Shown here: in pieces, positions 36,474-49,039 of the stretch | Numbering within the stretch: position 1 is the first letter of the stretch | How the letters are laid out: each line of letters begins with the position of its first letter | DNA from: Scleromitrula shiraiana | Lineage: Eukaryota; Ascomycota; Leotiomycetes; Helotiales; Sclerotiniaceae | Direction: 5' to 3' | NCBI GenBank assembly: GCA_028455995.1 | Contig: JABELC010000003.1 | Span: forward strand, 2,790,001-2,854,000 | DNA length: 64,000 bases | Notes under the pieces: generated by a model | Database searches by the model: none | What the model was told of the DNA's origin: nothing | What the model saw: the letters and a program-made list of their open reading frames with translations, nothing else | Made by a program: the position numbers and the translations under genes

Positions 36474-37850
36474 ATGTCAGATGAATCAACAACAGCGCCT
36501 GAGACTGACCCTCAAGTAACCTTCAAGGTCAAGACATCTAGTGATGGAAATCATACCATCACAATGGCAGAAACTGCAACAGTTCTTGATTTGAAGACAA
36601 AGTTGGCAGGAGATGATTACGAGAAGATTCCAGTCGATCGACAACGATTAATTTACTCCGGTCGCGTTATGAAGAATGAGGAACCTCTAGGCACATACAA
36701 GATCAAGACCGGAAATACGATACACATGGTTAAGAGCGCACAAAGCAATATTAATCAAAACCCTGCGAACTCAAGTTCTTCATCTGGCGTTCCAAGAGCT
36801 GCCGCTGGTGTACCAACTAATATGGCTGCTGGAACTGCGAATAATCCTCTTGCTGGTTTAACGGGAGCTCGATATGCAGGCCACATGGGTCTTCCAGGTA
36901 TGGAGATGTTTGGTGCAGATGGTGGAGTGAGTAACTCTCTATTCAAAATATTATATCTGATACTAATACATTCGCAGATGGGTGCCCCTCCAAGCGAAGA
37001 CCAACTTGCATCGATGCTGGATGATCCAAATGTGCGACAAACAATGAACGAAGCCCTCAACAACCCAGATCTTATCAATATGATGATTCAAAGTAACCCC
37101 GCGCTTAGAAATATGCCGAATGCAAGAGAATTTTTACAATCACCGATGATGAGAGATCTACTCACAAATCCGGATTCAATCAGACAAGCCGCCGCAATGC
37201 AAAGAGCAATGACGGGTGGCGGCGCTAGTAGTTTCCCCGCACCAGGAGTAACAGATACAACACCTGCAGGAGCAGCAGGAGCCACTCCAGGAACAGGAGC
37301 GAACGCCAATCCTTTTGCCGCTATGGGTGGCGCCGCCGGTGCTAATCCTTTCGCACAATTATTCGGTGGAATGCAAGGCCATACTCCTACGCAAACCCCT
37401 CCAGCTCCCGGATCCGCAGGTGGAGCAACACCATCCGGAACAGATGCTAATGCACAGAATCCTTTCGCCGCATTATTTGGGGGAGCTGGAGGTGCTGGAG
37501 CTGGAGGTGCCCCGGCTTTTCAGCCAGGAGCTAATCCATTTCTTCAGGGCATGCCAACACCAACACCAGAACAAATGCGCCAAGCAATGGACATGTTGAG
37601 AACTGGCAATTTCCCATTCGGTGATATGGGCATGGGTTTGGGCGGACCTGGATTTGGGGGATCTGGAGGAGCTGCACCTGGAGCTGGAGCACCTGCTGCA
37701 CCGGCTGATACTCGACCTCCTGAGGAGAGATATGCGGATCAATTGAGACAGTTGAATGATATGGGATTTTTCGACTTTGATAGGAATGTGGAGGCCTTGA
37801 GACGTAGTGGGGGTAGTGTACAGGGTGCTATTGAACAATTGCTCAGCTGA
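36474..37850 (+). CDS. dsk2: Dsk2/ubiquilin-like proteasome shuttle
   Basis: Two exons, 36474-36926 and 36978-37850, give 441 residues. The 51-nt intron (GTGAGT to GCAG) is free of in-frame stops. An N-terminal ubiquitin-like domain (about residues 14-88: VTFKVKTSSDGNHTITMAET, LIYSGRVMKNEEPLGTYKI) is followed by STI1-type repeats (DDPNVRQTMNEALNNPDLIN, NAREFLQSPMMRDLLTNPD), a long Gly/Ala/Pro-rich linker with repeated NPFA motifs, and a C-terminal UBA domain (YADQLRQLNDMGFFDFDRNV to the end). Family knowledge: the UBL docks on the proteasome and the UBA binds polyubiquitin, delivering substrates; ubiquilins also form condensates through the STI1 region. Confidence 0.95.
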   Translation: MSDESTTAPETDPQVTFKVKTSSDGNHTITMAETATVLDLKTKLAGDDYEKIPVDRQRLIYSGRVMKNEEPLGTYKIKTGNTIHMVKSAQSNINQNPANSSSSSGVPRAAAGVPTNMAAGTANNPLAGLTGARYAGHMGLPGMEMFGADGGVSNSLFKILYLILIHSQMGAPPSEDQLASMLDDPNVRQTMNEALNNPDLINMMIQSNPALRNMPNAREFLQSPMMRDLLTNPDSIRQAAAMQRAMTGGGASSFPAPGVTDTTPAGAAGATPGTGANANPFAAMGGAAGANPFAQLFGGMQGHTPTQTPPAPGSAGGATPSGTDANAQNPFAALFGGAGGAGAGGAPAFQPGANPFLQGMPTPTPEQMRQAMDMLRTGNFPFGDMGMGLGGPGFGGSGGAAPGAGAPAAPADTRPPEERYADQLRQLNDMGFFDFDRNVEALRRSGGSVQGAIEQLLS

Positions 37851-40180
37851 GCTAGTTAGGAGGTTCTTTTTTTTGCTGAAATGTTTTCTTTTTTGTGGTA
37901 GGGCGGGATCGCGAGTTGAGTTGATATCACGGAATCGAGAATCGAAGTTGGGATTGTCGTTATTATGCTTCAATTTCGCCTTTCTTATGCAATCACGATT
38001 GGGGAAATATGGAATGATGTGATGGAAGAAGGGAGGAAAGAAGAAGGGGAAGAAAGTTAATGAATCATATCATCAATGAAATAAATGAACGAATGCATGA
38101 ACATAAACGTTGTTTTCAAAGGAGGGGCATTTTACTTTCTTCTTCGTGATGGTTTTGTTTGCTCTCTCGAGAGAACATATATTGTGCACAGGGATAGATG
38201 TTGGCAGTTCACCTCTTCCATGTACCTGCCTCATTTGAAATTCAGCATCAGTCAACGACACATTGAATGAATCTGATACTCCAGCTGAGTATGTATGTAT
38301 GTATGTATGTATGTATGTATGTATGCACTTCTTCATTTCCCATTATTTACATCCATCCATCTATCAACAAGTACTACGCTAACACTGAGAAAAATTTCCT
38401 TTCATTTAACTATTTATATCACCAGACCTACCTACTAGTATATTCACATAATACTGAACTTCCGAAATTTTGGACGAAAGTGAAAGAGATGTGGGGGGAC
38501 GAAGTTCCCCATTCGCTCTCTCTCTCTCACTAGATAGATCCTCTCTCACTCACTCACCTCGAGCTGCGGAAACGGCGATATCTTCTGTCCTATTGTGTAA
38601 ATAGATAGAAGGGTGAAGAATATTTGAAAGTGCATGCAGGTATGGTGAGTAGAGGGCAACTACGGGATTGGTTATGAAAGGGTCGAGGAGTTGGGGTTGT
38701 TTCTTGGGTTTGTGATTGGTGGTTTTGTCGATGTGGTAATTGTGAATGAATATGTGCCGTGTTTGGAGAAGACGGTTTTGTTGTTGATGGTTTGTTTTCT
38801 TTGCCACTAGTTTTTGGTTTGGGATAATGAGTTTATTATCGTCGTTGTCGTTGTCGCTGTTGCTGTGGTTGTTACCATCGTTATCGTTAGTATCTACTTT
38901 GCTCGATCGATTATTTACTATCGATTTATTGAGTGAAAGATCTTACCCCTGTATCTATTTATGGTTTGTACGGACATATGTGTGTTTAGGGATGATGTTG
39001 TATGATTTCTATAATTCACCCAACTAGGTTATCTTTATTTTCGTTCTGAGGCGGTCTTATGTTATTGTATGATTTAAAATGGCTATGCATATACTCTCAT
39101 CCTAACAAATAGCGGGGCTAATGTTCTAGTTTTTCGAGACCCAATCTTTAATCAAGGTATTTATGTCGAAACCTACTACTCAATTATTAGACATCGAGGC
39201 TTTTCATCACAAATTGGTCTAGATCCAGGCATTTAGACTACATCATTATCTCGTAGTGCAGGGAGCTTACTAAGATCCTTTCCTTGACACACAATCCATT
39301 CACGGTGCAGTTAGATACCAAACAATCTCGTCATCGTGAGGTATTTGCTCAGTCGGTCAGAATATGAAAGTTTTAAGGCTATGTAGCTATTACTGAAGTT
39401 AGTCTTGTGACGACGAGACAGTGAGAGTAGGAAGCTAGCCTAATTTCATGTTCAACCAGCACAAGATAATTTAAGGCAATGAACATCGCCGCAATAGTTG
39501 CGAGCATCGAGCCCGGAATAGTCTACCGAGAGTTCGACCTTCAAATAAGCAATAACGTCAATGTTTACAGCTGTGGCGAGACCGGTGGAAAGGATAATTG
39601 AAGTGGGTCCGTATGGCAAGGAGTTGATGAAGTTTGCCGAATTTTATAGATCAAGTGGTTTAGTGCTGGGAATCAGTATCTTAGCATCATCGGAACCAAG
39701 ATCATAAGATGACAATGCATTTGGTGCACCCACTGGATGCATATTTAGAGATGACTACTCGAGGCACAGATAGATTGGCAAGACAAGATAGCCTTGTAAG
39801 CTGATTGTAGTGCAAAATCTTAGTTTACTCAGCCTAGTTACCATACAGCGTTGACACTGGTGGGGTGGGATGGAGAATTTATTATTATGGTCATTTTGAA
39901 GAAACAAATGAATGGACCAATTCACAGAGCAGATGTATCATATTTACTTGAAAGGCTATAGGGGGCTCGTATATATGACTCTTTCTGCCTAATCGGTGAG
40001 AAGATGAGGGATTCGCCAAGGGGTTTCATGGATGTTATTTTTTTCTTTTACTGGATCATAATCTTAGCCTTATACTTTTGTTTTTCATAGGTATGTGAAG
40101 GTTTGAATAATATCTCTCGTGAATAACTATTTGCACTTTCATTTACGAATTACATTGTTGTTGTCAAAATCAATACAACC
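37851..40180. other. Intergenic, microsatellite-bearing
   Basis: About 2.3 kb between dsk2 and the first P450. A TATG tract lies at 38290-38325. The ORF at 38827-39027 is a translation of GTTGTCGTT-type repeats rather than a gene. No other feature is supported. Confidence 0.55.
38290..38325. repeat. TATG tetranucleotide microsatellite, 9 copies
   Basis: Nine perfect tandem TATG units downstream of dsk2. Confidence 0.9.
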
Positions 40181-41987
40181 ATGGGACCGCTCGATCGTGG
40201 GATTGATTATTTAACTCGCAATATCTTGGGTCGAACGATCTTGGAGACAACACTATGGACATACGTGAATTTAGCAGTCCTCATCATATTAGCCATCGTT
40301 ACTATTTGCACCAGAAGAGGAATAGTCAAAGCACCATACGCAGGCTATAGAGTATGGCTTGAACCAACCTTGCTGGTACGGCTTCGATTCCTCTATGATG
40401 CACGAGCTATTATCGAGGAAGGTTATCAGAAGGTACTTGAACCGCGGATATAATGCAATGTGATGAGATAGGAAAGGAGAAAGCTAATATTTTCCAAGTA
40501 TAAGGAAAGTGTTTTTATAGTTAGAAGAAATGATACCGACCTTGTTATACTTTCGAATAAATATTTGGAGGAGTTGCGTCTGTTGCCAAATAAGAAAATG
40601 AGCAGCGTTGAAGCGCAGGTTAAGGTTAGTTATTCCTGAACTTCACGATACTTGTTAGTGTGAATGTGTATTAATAGATTCATAAATGCTAGAATCTACT
40701 CGGAAAATATACAAATACTCTCCTTATGTTAAATAGTAATTTGCATGTCAGAGTGCTGCAAAATCAGCTCACTCCAAATCTGAACATGTATCTAAACAGG
40801 GCCAAAGCAGAACTGGAATTTGGACTTGAGACGGATGTTTATGAGACAAAAGGTTTGTCTCCATTCAAATTGTTTTATTCGAAATCGCTTGCTTAGTTCC
40901 ATATAGATTGGACAGAAGTCGATATACAATTCATAATGCGCAGTCTTGTTTCTCGGATGTCTGCTGCTGTTTTCCTTGGCTTTCCGGCTTGTAGGAATGA
41001 GGATTGGCTTAGGATAAGTATTGATTTTTCGATCAACATTTTCGAAACATCCTTCAATATGCGCATGTTTCCGCCAATATTGCATCCAGTTATAGCATTA
41101 CTACTTCCTTCCCGGTATAGAGCTCGTCGGAATCTTAAGACGGCTAAAGAGATCCTAGAACCGATCATCGAGGATCATCTAAAGCTCACGGAGAAAGGAA
41201 AAGACAAGAGTGAAAGCATGGATGATATGACACTTTTGACTTGGATGGTTGATAATGCCAATGACCGGGAAAGACAGGCTGATGAGATGGCGGCGCGACA
41301 ACTAATCCTCACCCTAGCATCTATCCACACAACATCAATGGCAGTGTCACATGCACTTTTTGATTTATGTGAGCACCCAGAATACTTTCATCCATTGCGA
41401 GAGGAGATTGCGAGAGTTTCTGCTGGAGGTCAACCAGAGGTAGAGGATTTGCCAAAATTCGAACTACTGGACTCATTCTTGGTAGAATCTCAACGGTTTA
41501 ACCCACCAATTCTCTGTAAGTATACTTAACCATCTGGCTGCAGTTTGCTGAAGTAAAACAAGTATCACCACAACGTCTTGTAATGGAACCATTGACACTC
41601 CACGATGGTACACATCTTCCCAAAGGAACTCATGTAGGATTCGCATCCGCAAATATCCTCATGGACCCCTCAATCACGTCTAAAGCCAAAGAATTTGATC
41701 CTTTTCGCTCTTACAAAAATCGACAGCAATCAGGTCAATTCAATCGGCATCTAATGGGTCAAACCGATAAAAATAATCTGGCATTTGGACATGGGAGACA
41801 AGCTTGTCCTGGTAGAATGTTTGCGGTAGCAGAAATCAAAATGATTCTGGCGCGTTTCCTGTGGGATTTTGAATTCAAGTATCCAGAGGGGAAGAAAAGG
41901 CCAAAGAATATGTTTCTTGATGAGAATATCTTTGTAGATCCGGAGGCTAAATTGATGATGAGGCGACGTGCTTGTACTGAAGCTTAG
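40181..41987 (+). CDS. Cytochrome P450 monooxygenase (first)
   Basis: Five exons, 40181-40432, 40499-40624, 40693-40852, 40907-41515 and 41563-41987, give 523 residues; introns are 47-68 nt. An N-terminal anchor (LWTYVNLAVLIILAIVTICT) points to the endoplasmic reticulum. The YKESVFIVRRNDTDLVILSN and NLLGKYTNT stretches, the K-helix ExxR (VESQRFNPP) and the haem loop FGHGRQACPGR with the cysteine ligand are all present. The I-helix reads ASIHTT rather than the classical AGxET. The style resembles fungal P450s related to ent-kaurene oxidase and other secondary-metabolism hydroxylases, a resemblance from memory. Substrate unknown. No lesion seen. Neighbours: a convergent second P450, then an FAD oxidase. 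Confidence 0.92.
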
Positions 41988-42339
41988 CTTTTGATATTAA
42001 TACCTGCGTTTCAGAGTTGTACAAGTTAGACAATAAGCTGAAAGAGTAATAGGTATGAATTCTGTTACTGACCATCTATGTGGAAGAATGTTCTCTCCAA
42101 AAGGATAGTGTTGACAGATCTCATTCTTGTTCATGAACCATCCTGTAAAAAACTAAGATGTTGAAATACATAATTGCTGACTAATAAATTGGGCCACCGA
42201 TTGAAGCAAAGATCACCAAATCATGGAGATCTCTTTTCAAAGCAACCAAAATCTAAATAGATTTTTAATGTCATAAAGATTGAGATATAACAAATTAAAG
42301 ATTGATGATCCTATTTACAAGGAAGGTTCGACTCGGAAC
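41988..42339. other. Short convergent 3' intergenic region
   Basis: Separates the 3' ends of the two convergent P450 genes. AT-rich, no feature recognised. Confidence 0.6.
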
Positions 42340-43973
42340 TCATGTACTACGTTGCTTTAACTTCACCTCAAATGGTCTCCTCTCCACTACAGTAAAAACT
42401 CTTTGTTCATCCCACTTCACATTCCCCGCGTCCGAATCTACCTTCTCAAGGTCAAATCTCCAAATCATTCTCGCAAGAATTAGTCGAAGCTCAGCCATTG
42501 CAAGCGGCCTACCAATACAAGATCGTGGACCTACTCCAAAAGTCTGTACTGCATCGCGATGGTCGTTGTAAAAAGGAGAATTATGGTCTGTCATACTTGA
42601 CTCTAACCATCTTTCCGGTTGAAATGCTTTTGGTTCGTGAAAGAACTTGGGCGACATGGAAATTGCTAATGGATGGACATTGACGAATATATCTCCTGGG
42701 AGAGAATATCCTGATACTGTAGCGCCTCCGGTTGGCACGGATCGAGGCAGGCCTACCGGACTGCCAAATGTTAGTACCTCGTATTGAAAGTGATGCGGAT
42801 GCTCTCTTACGTGGGATTGCACATTCTCAAGCCTTCCTGTATAACAGCATTCAAATACGGCATTTCTTTCAGTGAAGCGATAGTCATATCACCCTCGTCA
42901 TCGAACTTTCCTCTAATTTCGTGTGCGAGAAGTATAAGCTTGTCCGGGTTGTTGACCAGATAGTTTGTCGTACCAGTGAGAACACTAACTGTCGTTTCGC
43001 TGCCAGCAACAATAATGACACTGGCTGTAGCTTGAAGTTCCGAAGTCAACAAACCTTTTTGTCCTTCCTCATCATGTTTGATAAGTGAGATGATATCAGG
43101 CCTAGGTTGTTCGAGTTTCAAACGACGGTTTACTTTTTCCACGGCCAAATTCCAATGTTCCATTTGCTTCTTCATGACACTCTTTGGTATCGCATATCCT
43201 AGGATCCAGTTCAGACTCGGATAGTATCGTAAGGAGGCCCTGTATGTGGCGGCTCGCAGAGAATTGAATATCAAGGAGACCCAGGGATGAAATTCGGAGC
43301 TCGTCAAACAACCAAAAGACTCCCCAAATCCTAGATCTCCGATGAGATCAAAAGTCAGGAAACCGTACCAGCGAACAATGTTTACGATTGCTCCGTTGGT
43401 CTCTGCATCTACTCGACTTTGGAGATTCTGAATGAGAGATTCAACATATGATTGTATAATCGGTTCTTGCGACCGAACTGCTCGCTCAGTAAAAGCTGGA
43501 TCCATTGCCTTTCGAAAACGAGCATGTGTCTTTGGTTCCAATGCGTTCAGGATAGACATCGGTCTCCCAGGAGATACGCTATGCCACAACTTACTCTTCG
43601 GAAATGCAGGTTGGCCAAGACGATTAGAGTAAACATCATGCCATGCATTTGGCGTTGCGAAAGATATTTCATTTGGTGCTATTCGAATCACTTCTCCATA
43701 TTGTTCATGGAGAGCTTGGACATCTCTTGCTAGATTTCCGGACCATAATGAAATTACATAGGTTAATCTAGTGGCGACCCATTTTTTGGATCCTGGGAAG
43801 CGTGATAAAGGGTGCAAGTATATGTTGTAAATGGAGTGACTAACAACATACTATATGGAAGTGGCTTGGTCAGTAATGTGCTACAAACGGGATCAAGAAC
43901 CTACGAAGATGATAATTGCTACCACGGTCGATAGGAAGTGCAATAGCTCGAATGAGGTGTTTGGAAAATGCAT
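42340..43973 (-). CDS. Cytochrome P450 monooxygenase (second)
   Basis: Three exons on the minus strand, 43973-43905, 43850-42811 and 42760-42340, give 509 residues; introns are 54 and 50 nt. A short N-terminal hydrophobic anchor (FLSTVVAIIIF, then YVVSHSIYNIYLHPLSRFPG) is typical of fungal microsomal P450s. The I-helix is VAGSETT, the K-helix ExxR is QEGLRMCNPT, the PERF-like motif reads FQPERW, and the haem loop is FGVGPRSCIGRP. The pattern resembles the isotrichodermin hydroxylase/benzoate hydroxylase-like families of secondary metabolism, from memory and not tested. The gene is divergent from the FAD-linked oxidase at 45088, with a 1.1-kb shared upstream region that could allow co-regulation. 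Confidence 0.92.
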
Positions 43974-45087
43974 ATCGTCGATTTAAGTTGATTTATCAAC
44001 AGCAGTTGAGAAGTTACGTGCCTGTGGTTTCTTTCTTTCGAAGTGGTGAATCTGGTGTATACGGCTACGGCTGTGGCATAGACACAAGGCTGAGAAGTAC
44101 ATGTCCAACCCGTCGGGTGGGTCATGAGCATCTACAAACAAAGTGAATCAATATATCACAACCTTTCAGGTAAAGTGTTGATTAGTGGTTGGATCTGTAA
44201 AATAGCCTCATTGGGTAAGCGTTGAAATTATGAGTAATTTACGTATATGTTCAGTCAACGCCTAATTTTCAGATGAGATATCTAAAATTCATCCAAACTT
44301 GCATGGCCCGATCATGTCTAGTAGGTACTGAGCACCTGCGGCCTCCGTTGCGCTCGTAGCCGTTTCTATCCAGTATGGGCATAGCTTCGCATAATTGCCG
44401 GTACAGGGCTTACATCCTTGTGCTTACTTCTCTCAAACAAAAATTCGCCAAGCTTCTCAACGGCTAATTCATGTATCAAAGTCTCGGGATATGGTAATGA
44501 TTAGAGGACGCGTGCTCGTAGTTGAGTGAGAGATTTGACACTCCACCTACAATGGTTGCCTTCGATGCACCGCTCGCCCAATCCGACACATTACATGATA
44601 GGGCTAAGGATACTATTGCCAAGAATTATGAAGGCTTTTCGTTGATCTTTTTAACATCAGCTCTCGGTTGATGACGCAAGATACGACATTCTCAACCTTG
44701 CCTCATTGATGCAGATACAATCAGCAGGAATCTCACATCAAAATAAGGACTTCATCACTTCACTGTCTTCAAGTGATACTTTTACTTGCGTGTCTCTTTG
44801 TCTGATTTTCCTTTTCTCGTTTACGTACTTTGGGCTTTTTATATATCTTGACCGTAATTAGATGGTACATTGTAGTCCTGGCATGCATGCATATTCAGGC
44901 ATGAAAATGTTACTGTGTTTGAGTGATAGCTCAGATTGGTTTCGTCCTCACCTCATCTTGATTGCAACGGGATGTTTAAATAGGGGCTGTAGATGAGAAT
45001 GATTTTTGTATATGATGTTTATAGGATGGAACTTTTTACATTGCAAACACTGTACAGAAACATTCTAGAGCAAACGCTATTGTTAGG
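43974..45087. promoter_or_regulatory. Divergent intergenic region, P450 and FAD oxidase
   Basis: The 1.1-kb space between two head-to-head oxidative genes presumably carries both promoters. The open frame at 43916-44146 is antisense to the P450 start and not credible. No specific transcription-factor site was assigned. Confidence 0.4.
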
Positions 45088-47059
45088 ATGGTTATTATGA
45101 ATTTCTACAATATCATTGTTCTCCTGATTTCAATCTTCGTTGTTTTTGATGGCTCGTTTGTGCATGCACTATCAGCTCAAGCATCATTGTCTAAAGAGCT
45201 GTTGACGAGTTTGAGGAATGTTCCAAACATACATGGACAGACCGAGGAAGGCTACGATGCTTTGAAGGCCCGTATAACCAATCATTCCGCAGTAATAGAC
45301 TCTCTATCAAATACCGGATATAGTACATCTATTCATGCCCGATCCAAAAGTGCTTGCCGTATTGCTCGTCTTATGTTTCCTGGAGCTGTTGTTTCCTCAA
45401 ATGACTCTCGATATTCTTTCGAGGAGGAATACAATTGGTATACTACATTATCCTCTTCATCCCCACATAGTCTAATTGTAAGTATAGGTCAGAGACGTGC
45501 TGGCTCCCTGCTGCCTGTTTCGTACTTCCGAAGAATACAAACGATGTTGCTGCAGCGCTGAAGATGATCACTTACGTTGGCTCAAAGTTTGCAGTCCGCA
45601 GTGGTGGTCATAATCCAAACTCGGGATTTGGTAGTATTGATGGAAGTGGGGTTCTACTCGATCTACGAGAACTCAATTCGATATCTTTAGATCTCGAAGC
45701 GAACATCCTCCGTACAGGTACCGGGAATACTTGGGGGAAACTCTACACTTTTCTTGAAGACTACAAACTCAGTTTGGCTGGTGGGAGAGATGGTACTGTT
45801 GGTGTTGGGGGCTATTTGCTTGGGGGTATGTTTACCGATACCTTTGGATATAAGATACTGATTGTGATGTAGGTGGGATGACATTCTTTCCAAACCAGAT
45901 GGGCTTGGGCGTGGACAGCATCACTAATGTTGAAGTACATATGCACCAAGCCAGAATAACTTTTTATGTCTCACTGCTAATTCATTCAGGTCGTGTTAGC
46001 TAACGCAAGTGTCATCAATGCGAATGCTACTCATAACCGGGATTTCTTTCACGTCATAAAAGGTGGTGGAGCAAATTTTGGTATGTTATTTTAAGCTAGA
46101 GGATATAAGTCTATGTCACTAAATCACCCTTATCACTGTTTAGGAATCGTTACACGATTTGATCTGAATATGCATGAAACATTCCATATCTGGTATACCC
46201 TCAAACTCTATTCTCCGACAGACTATAAACAAATCCTCAACGCCACGGTGCAGGTTCAGTCTGCTATGAATAAAGACAACAAGGCTGGGTTCTTTCTTAA
46301 TGTCAATCCTACAGTCATTATTGCTGGTTTCTTATACGCGGATTCCACGACAGATCCCGTTCCCTTCGCCTCATTCGAGCAGGTGGAGCCTATTGGGACA
46401 TATCTACCAGAGACAAATGGAACAATATCATCTCTAGCGACATCAATAAACATCGGTTCAACTTCTGCAAGGCACGAGCTTCAACTAGCAGAGTATCCAT
46501 TTTCATGCTAACTAACAACGATGCAGAAGAGAGCCACATACGGTCAGCCATGGCATCGATCTCGATCTATACGTTGAGATCCATGAAAGATATCTTTCTA
46601 TTCTAAACTCATCAACCATGCCATCGGCAAATCTCTCGTATACCATCCAACCAATAGGAACTTCGGGTCTAACTGCGGGTGAAAATATACTTGGACTAGA
46701 CCCTCAGCCTCAAACATGTAAGAAATACCCGCAAGCCAAGTCGGGGAAAAAAGGGTTACTCTGCTTACTTCTCATACTTAGGGCATGCTGCATTGGTGGA
46801 ATGGACTGCTGACTCTGATGATATCGCTGCTCACAAGGCTCTACAAAATCTTGGTTCAAGTGTGCGCTCGTTTGCTGGACGTCGTGGTACCCTCCTTGAT
46901 TTTGTTTTTATGAATGATGCATCCTACACGCAAACCCCCCTGCAAAGCTACGGGAAACGTCATTTCGCCGAACTTCACCGAGTAAGTAAGCTTTATGATC
47001 CAGATGGGATATTTCAGAAGTTGCAGAACTCGGGATTCTTGTTGTCAAGGATGGTGTAG
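45088..47059 (+). CDS. Secreted FAD-linked oxidase (PCMH/BBE type)
   Basis: Seven exons, 45088-45437, 45488-45825, 45873-45934, 45990-46080, 46144-46492, 46548-46717 and 46782-47059, give 545 residues. An N-terminal signal peptide is likely (FYNIIVLLISIFVVFDGSFV, then HALSA). The FAD-binding PCMH domain shows VGSKFAVRSGGHNPNSGF, where the His after GG is the usual covalent flavin anchor, and GGGMTFFPNQMGLG. The berberine-bridge-enzyme C-terminus shows NDASYTQTPLQSYG and YDPDGIFQKLQNSGF. Family knowledge: such oxidases act on sugars or on secondary metabolites. The fifth intron (46493-46547, 55 nt) removes an in-frame TAA at 46509-46511; an earlier AG at 46526 would also keep phase but gives a 34-nt intron, which is implausibly short. 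Confidence 0.87.
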
Positions 47060-47696
47060 TTGAGAAAAGCCCTTGATGCTTGGAAAGGCCCCCAGGTATT
47101 CTTGTGGGGGGTTAGATAGTGCAGAGTGCAACACAATTTCGGAAATTTTCCAATAAATTCATCGTTGCATTATCTCCAAGCTACGAAATTCCTTCTGCAG
47201 TGTAAGGCAAGTATCTCGTGTTTCTAGAAAAATCCTTGCAGATTGTACCACCCACACATTTAGCCAACTATCTAATCAGTCAGTTCACTCGGGCGTATGG
47301 TGCCAATGGTTCTTATTTGTACAACATGTATAATATATTCAGTCTTCTACTTTTGCAGGGGATTGATCAGTTGATAAAATTTCTGCAAACCTTAACATGT
47401 CAACAAGACCACCATTTGGGTGAAATTCATCACCTTTTAGCCCCATTTAAACATTTTGTACGACCCAATCCCTCGGATCAAGATTAAATCATCGCTCACG
47501 TATGGTGCCAAAGCTACAAGCCGTCAGCAGTGAGATTCTTAGGGAGTAGTCTTAATTTCTTACGACTAAGCATTTAGAACATGGTGGGTCCTCGAAGAAT
47601 CTATGACTTCAATTCATTACATTCTTACAAAAAAGTTTTGATTTGAGCAGATCGTCTCTCAAAATTGGCAACAAGTCATAGATATCATTTGCGAAT
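47060..47696. other. Intergenic, nothing recognised
   Basis: Contains the 3' flank of the FAD oxidase and the promoter of the next gene. The ORF at 47218-47487 has no family signature. Confidence 0.6.
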
Positions 47697-49039
47697 ATGG
47701 GCAGTGCTAGCTCAGTCCCCGCTGATTATAGCGATCCAGCGCGAGGTATTAACATAATGCTCGTTGTTCTTACCACTGTTGCTATGGGATCTCGAGCTCT
47801 TTCTAGAAAGATTCAGAAAGCGGAGATTAGTGTTGATGATATTCTTATACACTTTTCTTATGTGCGTAGAGAACTTGGTATTTGATTTTTAAAACCTTTG
47901 GGGATTTGCTGACAACATACATCTACAGTTGGTCAATTTGGGACAACTAATCACTGCTCTTATGGGTACGTTCTAATGATTACTGCGCAAGGACTAAACA
48001 GCTAACCGCTTGAGAAGAGGTGTCTGATGGTGCTGTTTCGCTTTCAAGACTCGCCACATATACAAAGGCAGATGTGGAGCGTCTTAAGAATGTAAGAACT
48101 ATTGACGACCAATATGAGAGAGTCCCTTATGAAGCTAATAAGTTTAGCTTCAAACTGCACTCGGAATCCTATATTGTATCGCTATTCTGTCTGTTAAGAT
48201 CTCGGTCCTGTTTATGTATCGACGAATTTTCACAATGCATACAACATGGTTTCGAATGGGCTGGTGGTTCAACTTTATATTTTTATTCCCTGTATGGACA
48301 ACGGCTACATTCACACTTCTTGGGATTCAGGTCTCTGAGCGTGGTCTAGGAGGTAATAGATTGGGCAGAATCGGATCTCCTCTAGTTGGAGGGTTGAACT
48401 CATTGTCGGACTTAATGGTTTTGGTACTTCCTATCGGTATGATTTGGAATCTCAAACTTCCGATTAGAGAAAGAATAGGGATATCCCTTTTGTTTGGTAT
48501 TGGGCTTATGTGAGTTTTCTGAAGTTACTTATCCCATCACTGATTTTATTCTGCTAACATTTTGGCGTCTCAGAGGAACAACCGTCTCGATAATGAGAGC
48601 TGTCCGCTTCCACATCCGGCATACTCACCACTGGAATCCGGCATACGCAATGTACAACGATATGATCCTCACAACCGTGGAAAGTTCAACCGGTATAATA
48701 TGCACATGCCTCACAGTGGTTAAACCACTTCTTCGAAAGACGAAAGAATTAACACTTCAAAGTGCAAGTGAACTAAGCGAACTTCTTTCCTTAAGATCTA
48801 AAAACCGCAGCAAAACTTCGGGCTCAGATAACTCTGTGTACAACGAAATTCGCAGTATTTCATCTCGCAATAGAAAAGGTTCGAATCAGGGAATACATCG
48901 TACAGATCAGTATGAAATTAATTCTGAAAGCGTGGAGCTTGATGAAAGATATCGGTTGCCAATCTCCGAGAATAAAATTCCTTGGGAGCAACAGAAAACA
49001 CCGTGGATAATATCAGACGAAGGTCTGATCCGAAGGTAG
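47697..49039 (+). CDS. Rhodopsin-fold integral membrane protein (second)
   Basis: Five exons, 47697-47861, 47929-47965, 48015-48091, 48148-48509 and 48574-49039, give 368 residues. The third exon may start at 48015 or 48018 (adjacent AGs, both in phase), and the first donor (GTGCGT) is weak. Diagnostic parts are the VDDILIHFSY block after the first spans, LQTALGILYCIAILSVKISV followed by LFMYRRIF, and LNSLSDLMVLVLPIGMIWNL, matching the fungal rhodopsin-domain family that includes PTH11. Compared with the copy at 26.2 kb, the loop before the fifth span is unusual (VSERGLGGNRLGRIG) and lacks the conserved Cys. The C-terminal tail of about 130 residues is Ser-rich and charged. Ligand and role are unknown. 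Confidence 0.8.

Noticed and set aside
38827..39027. 66-codon ORF with a signal-peptide-like start
   Set aside because: The hydrophobic stretch is a translation of GTTGTCGTT-type repeats and has no conserved features.
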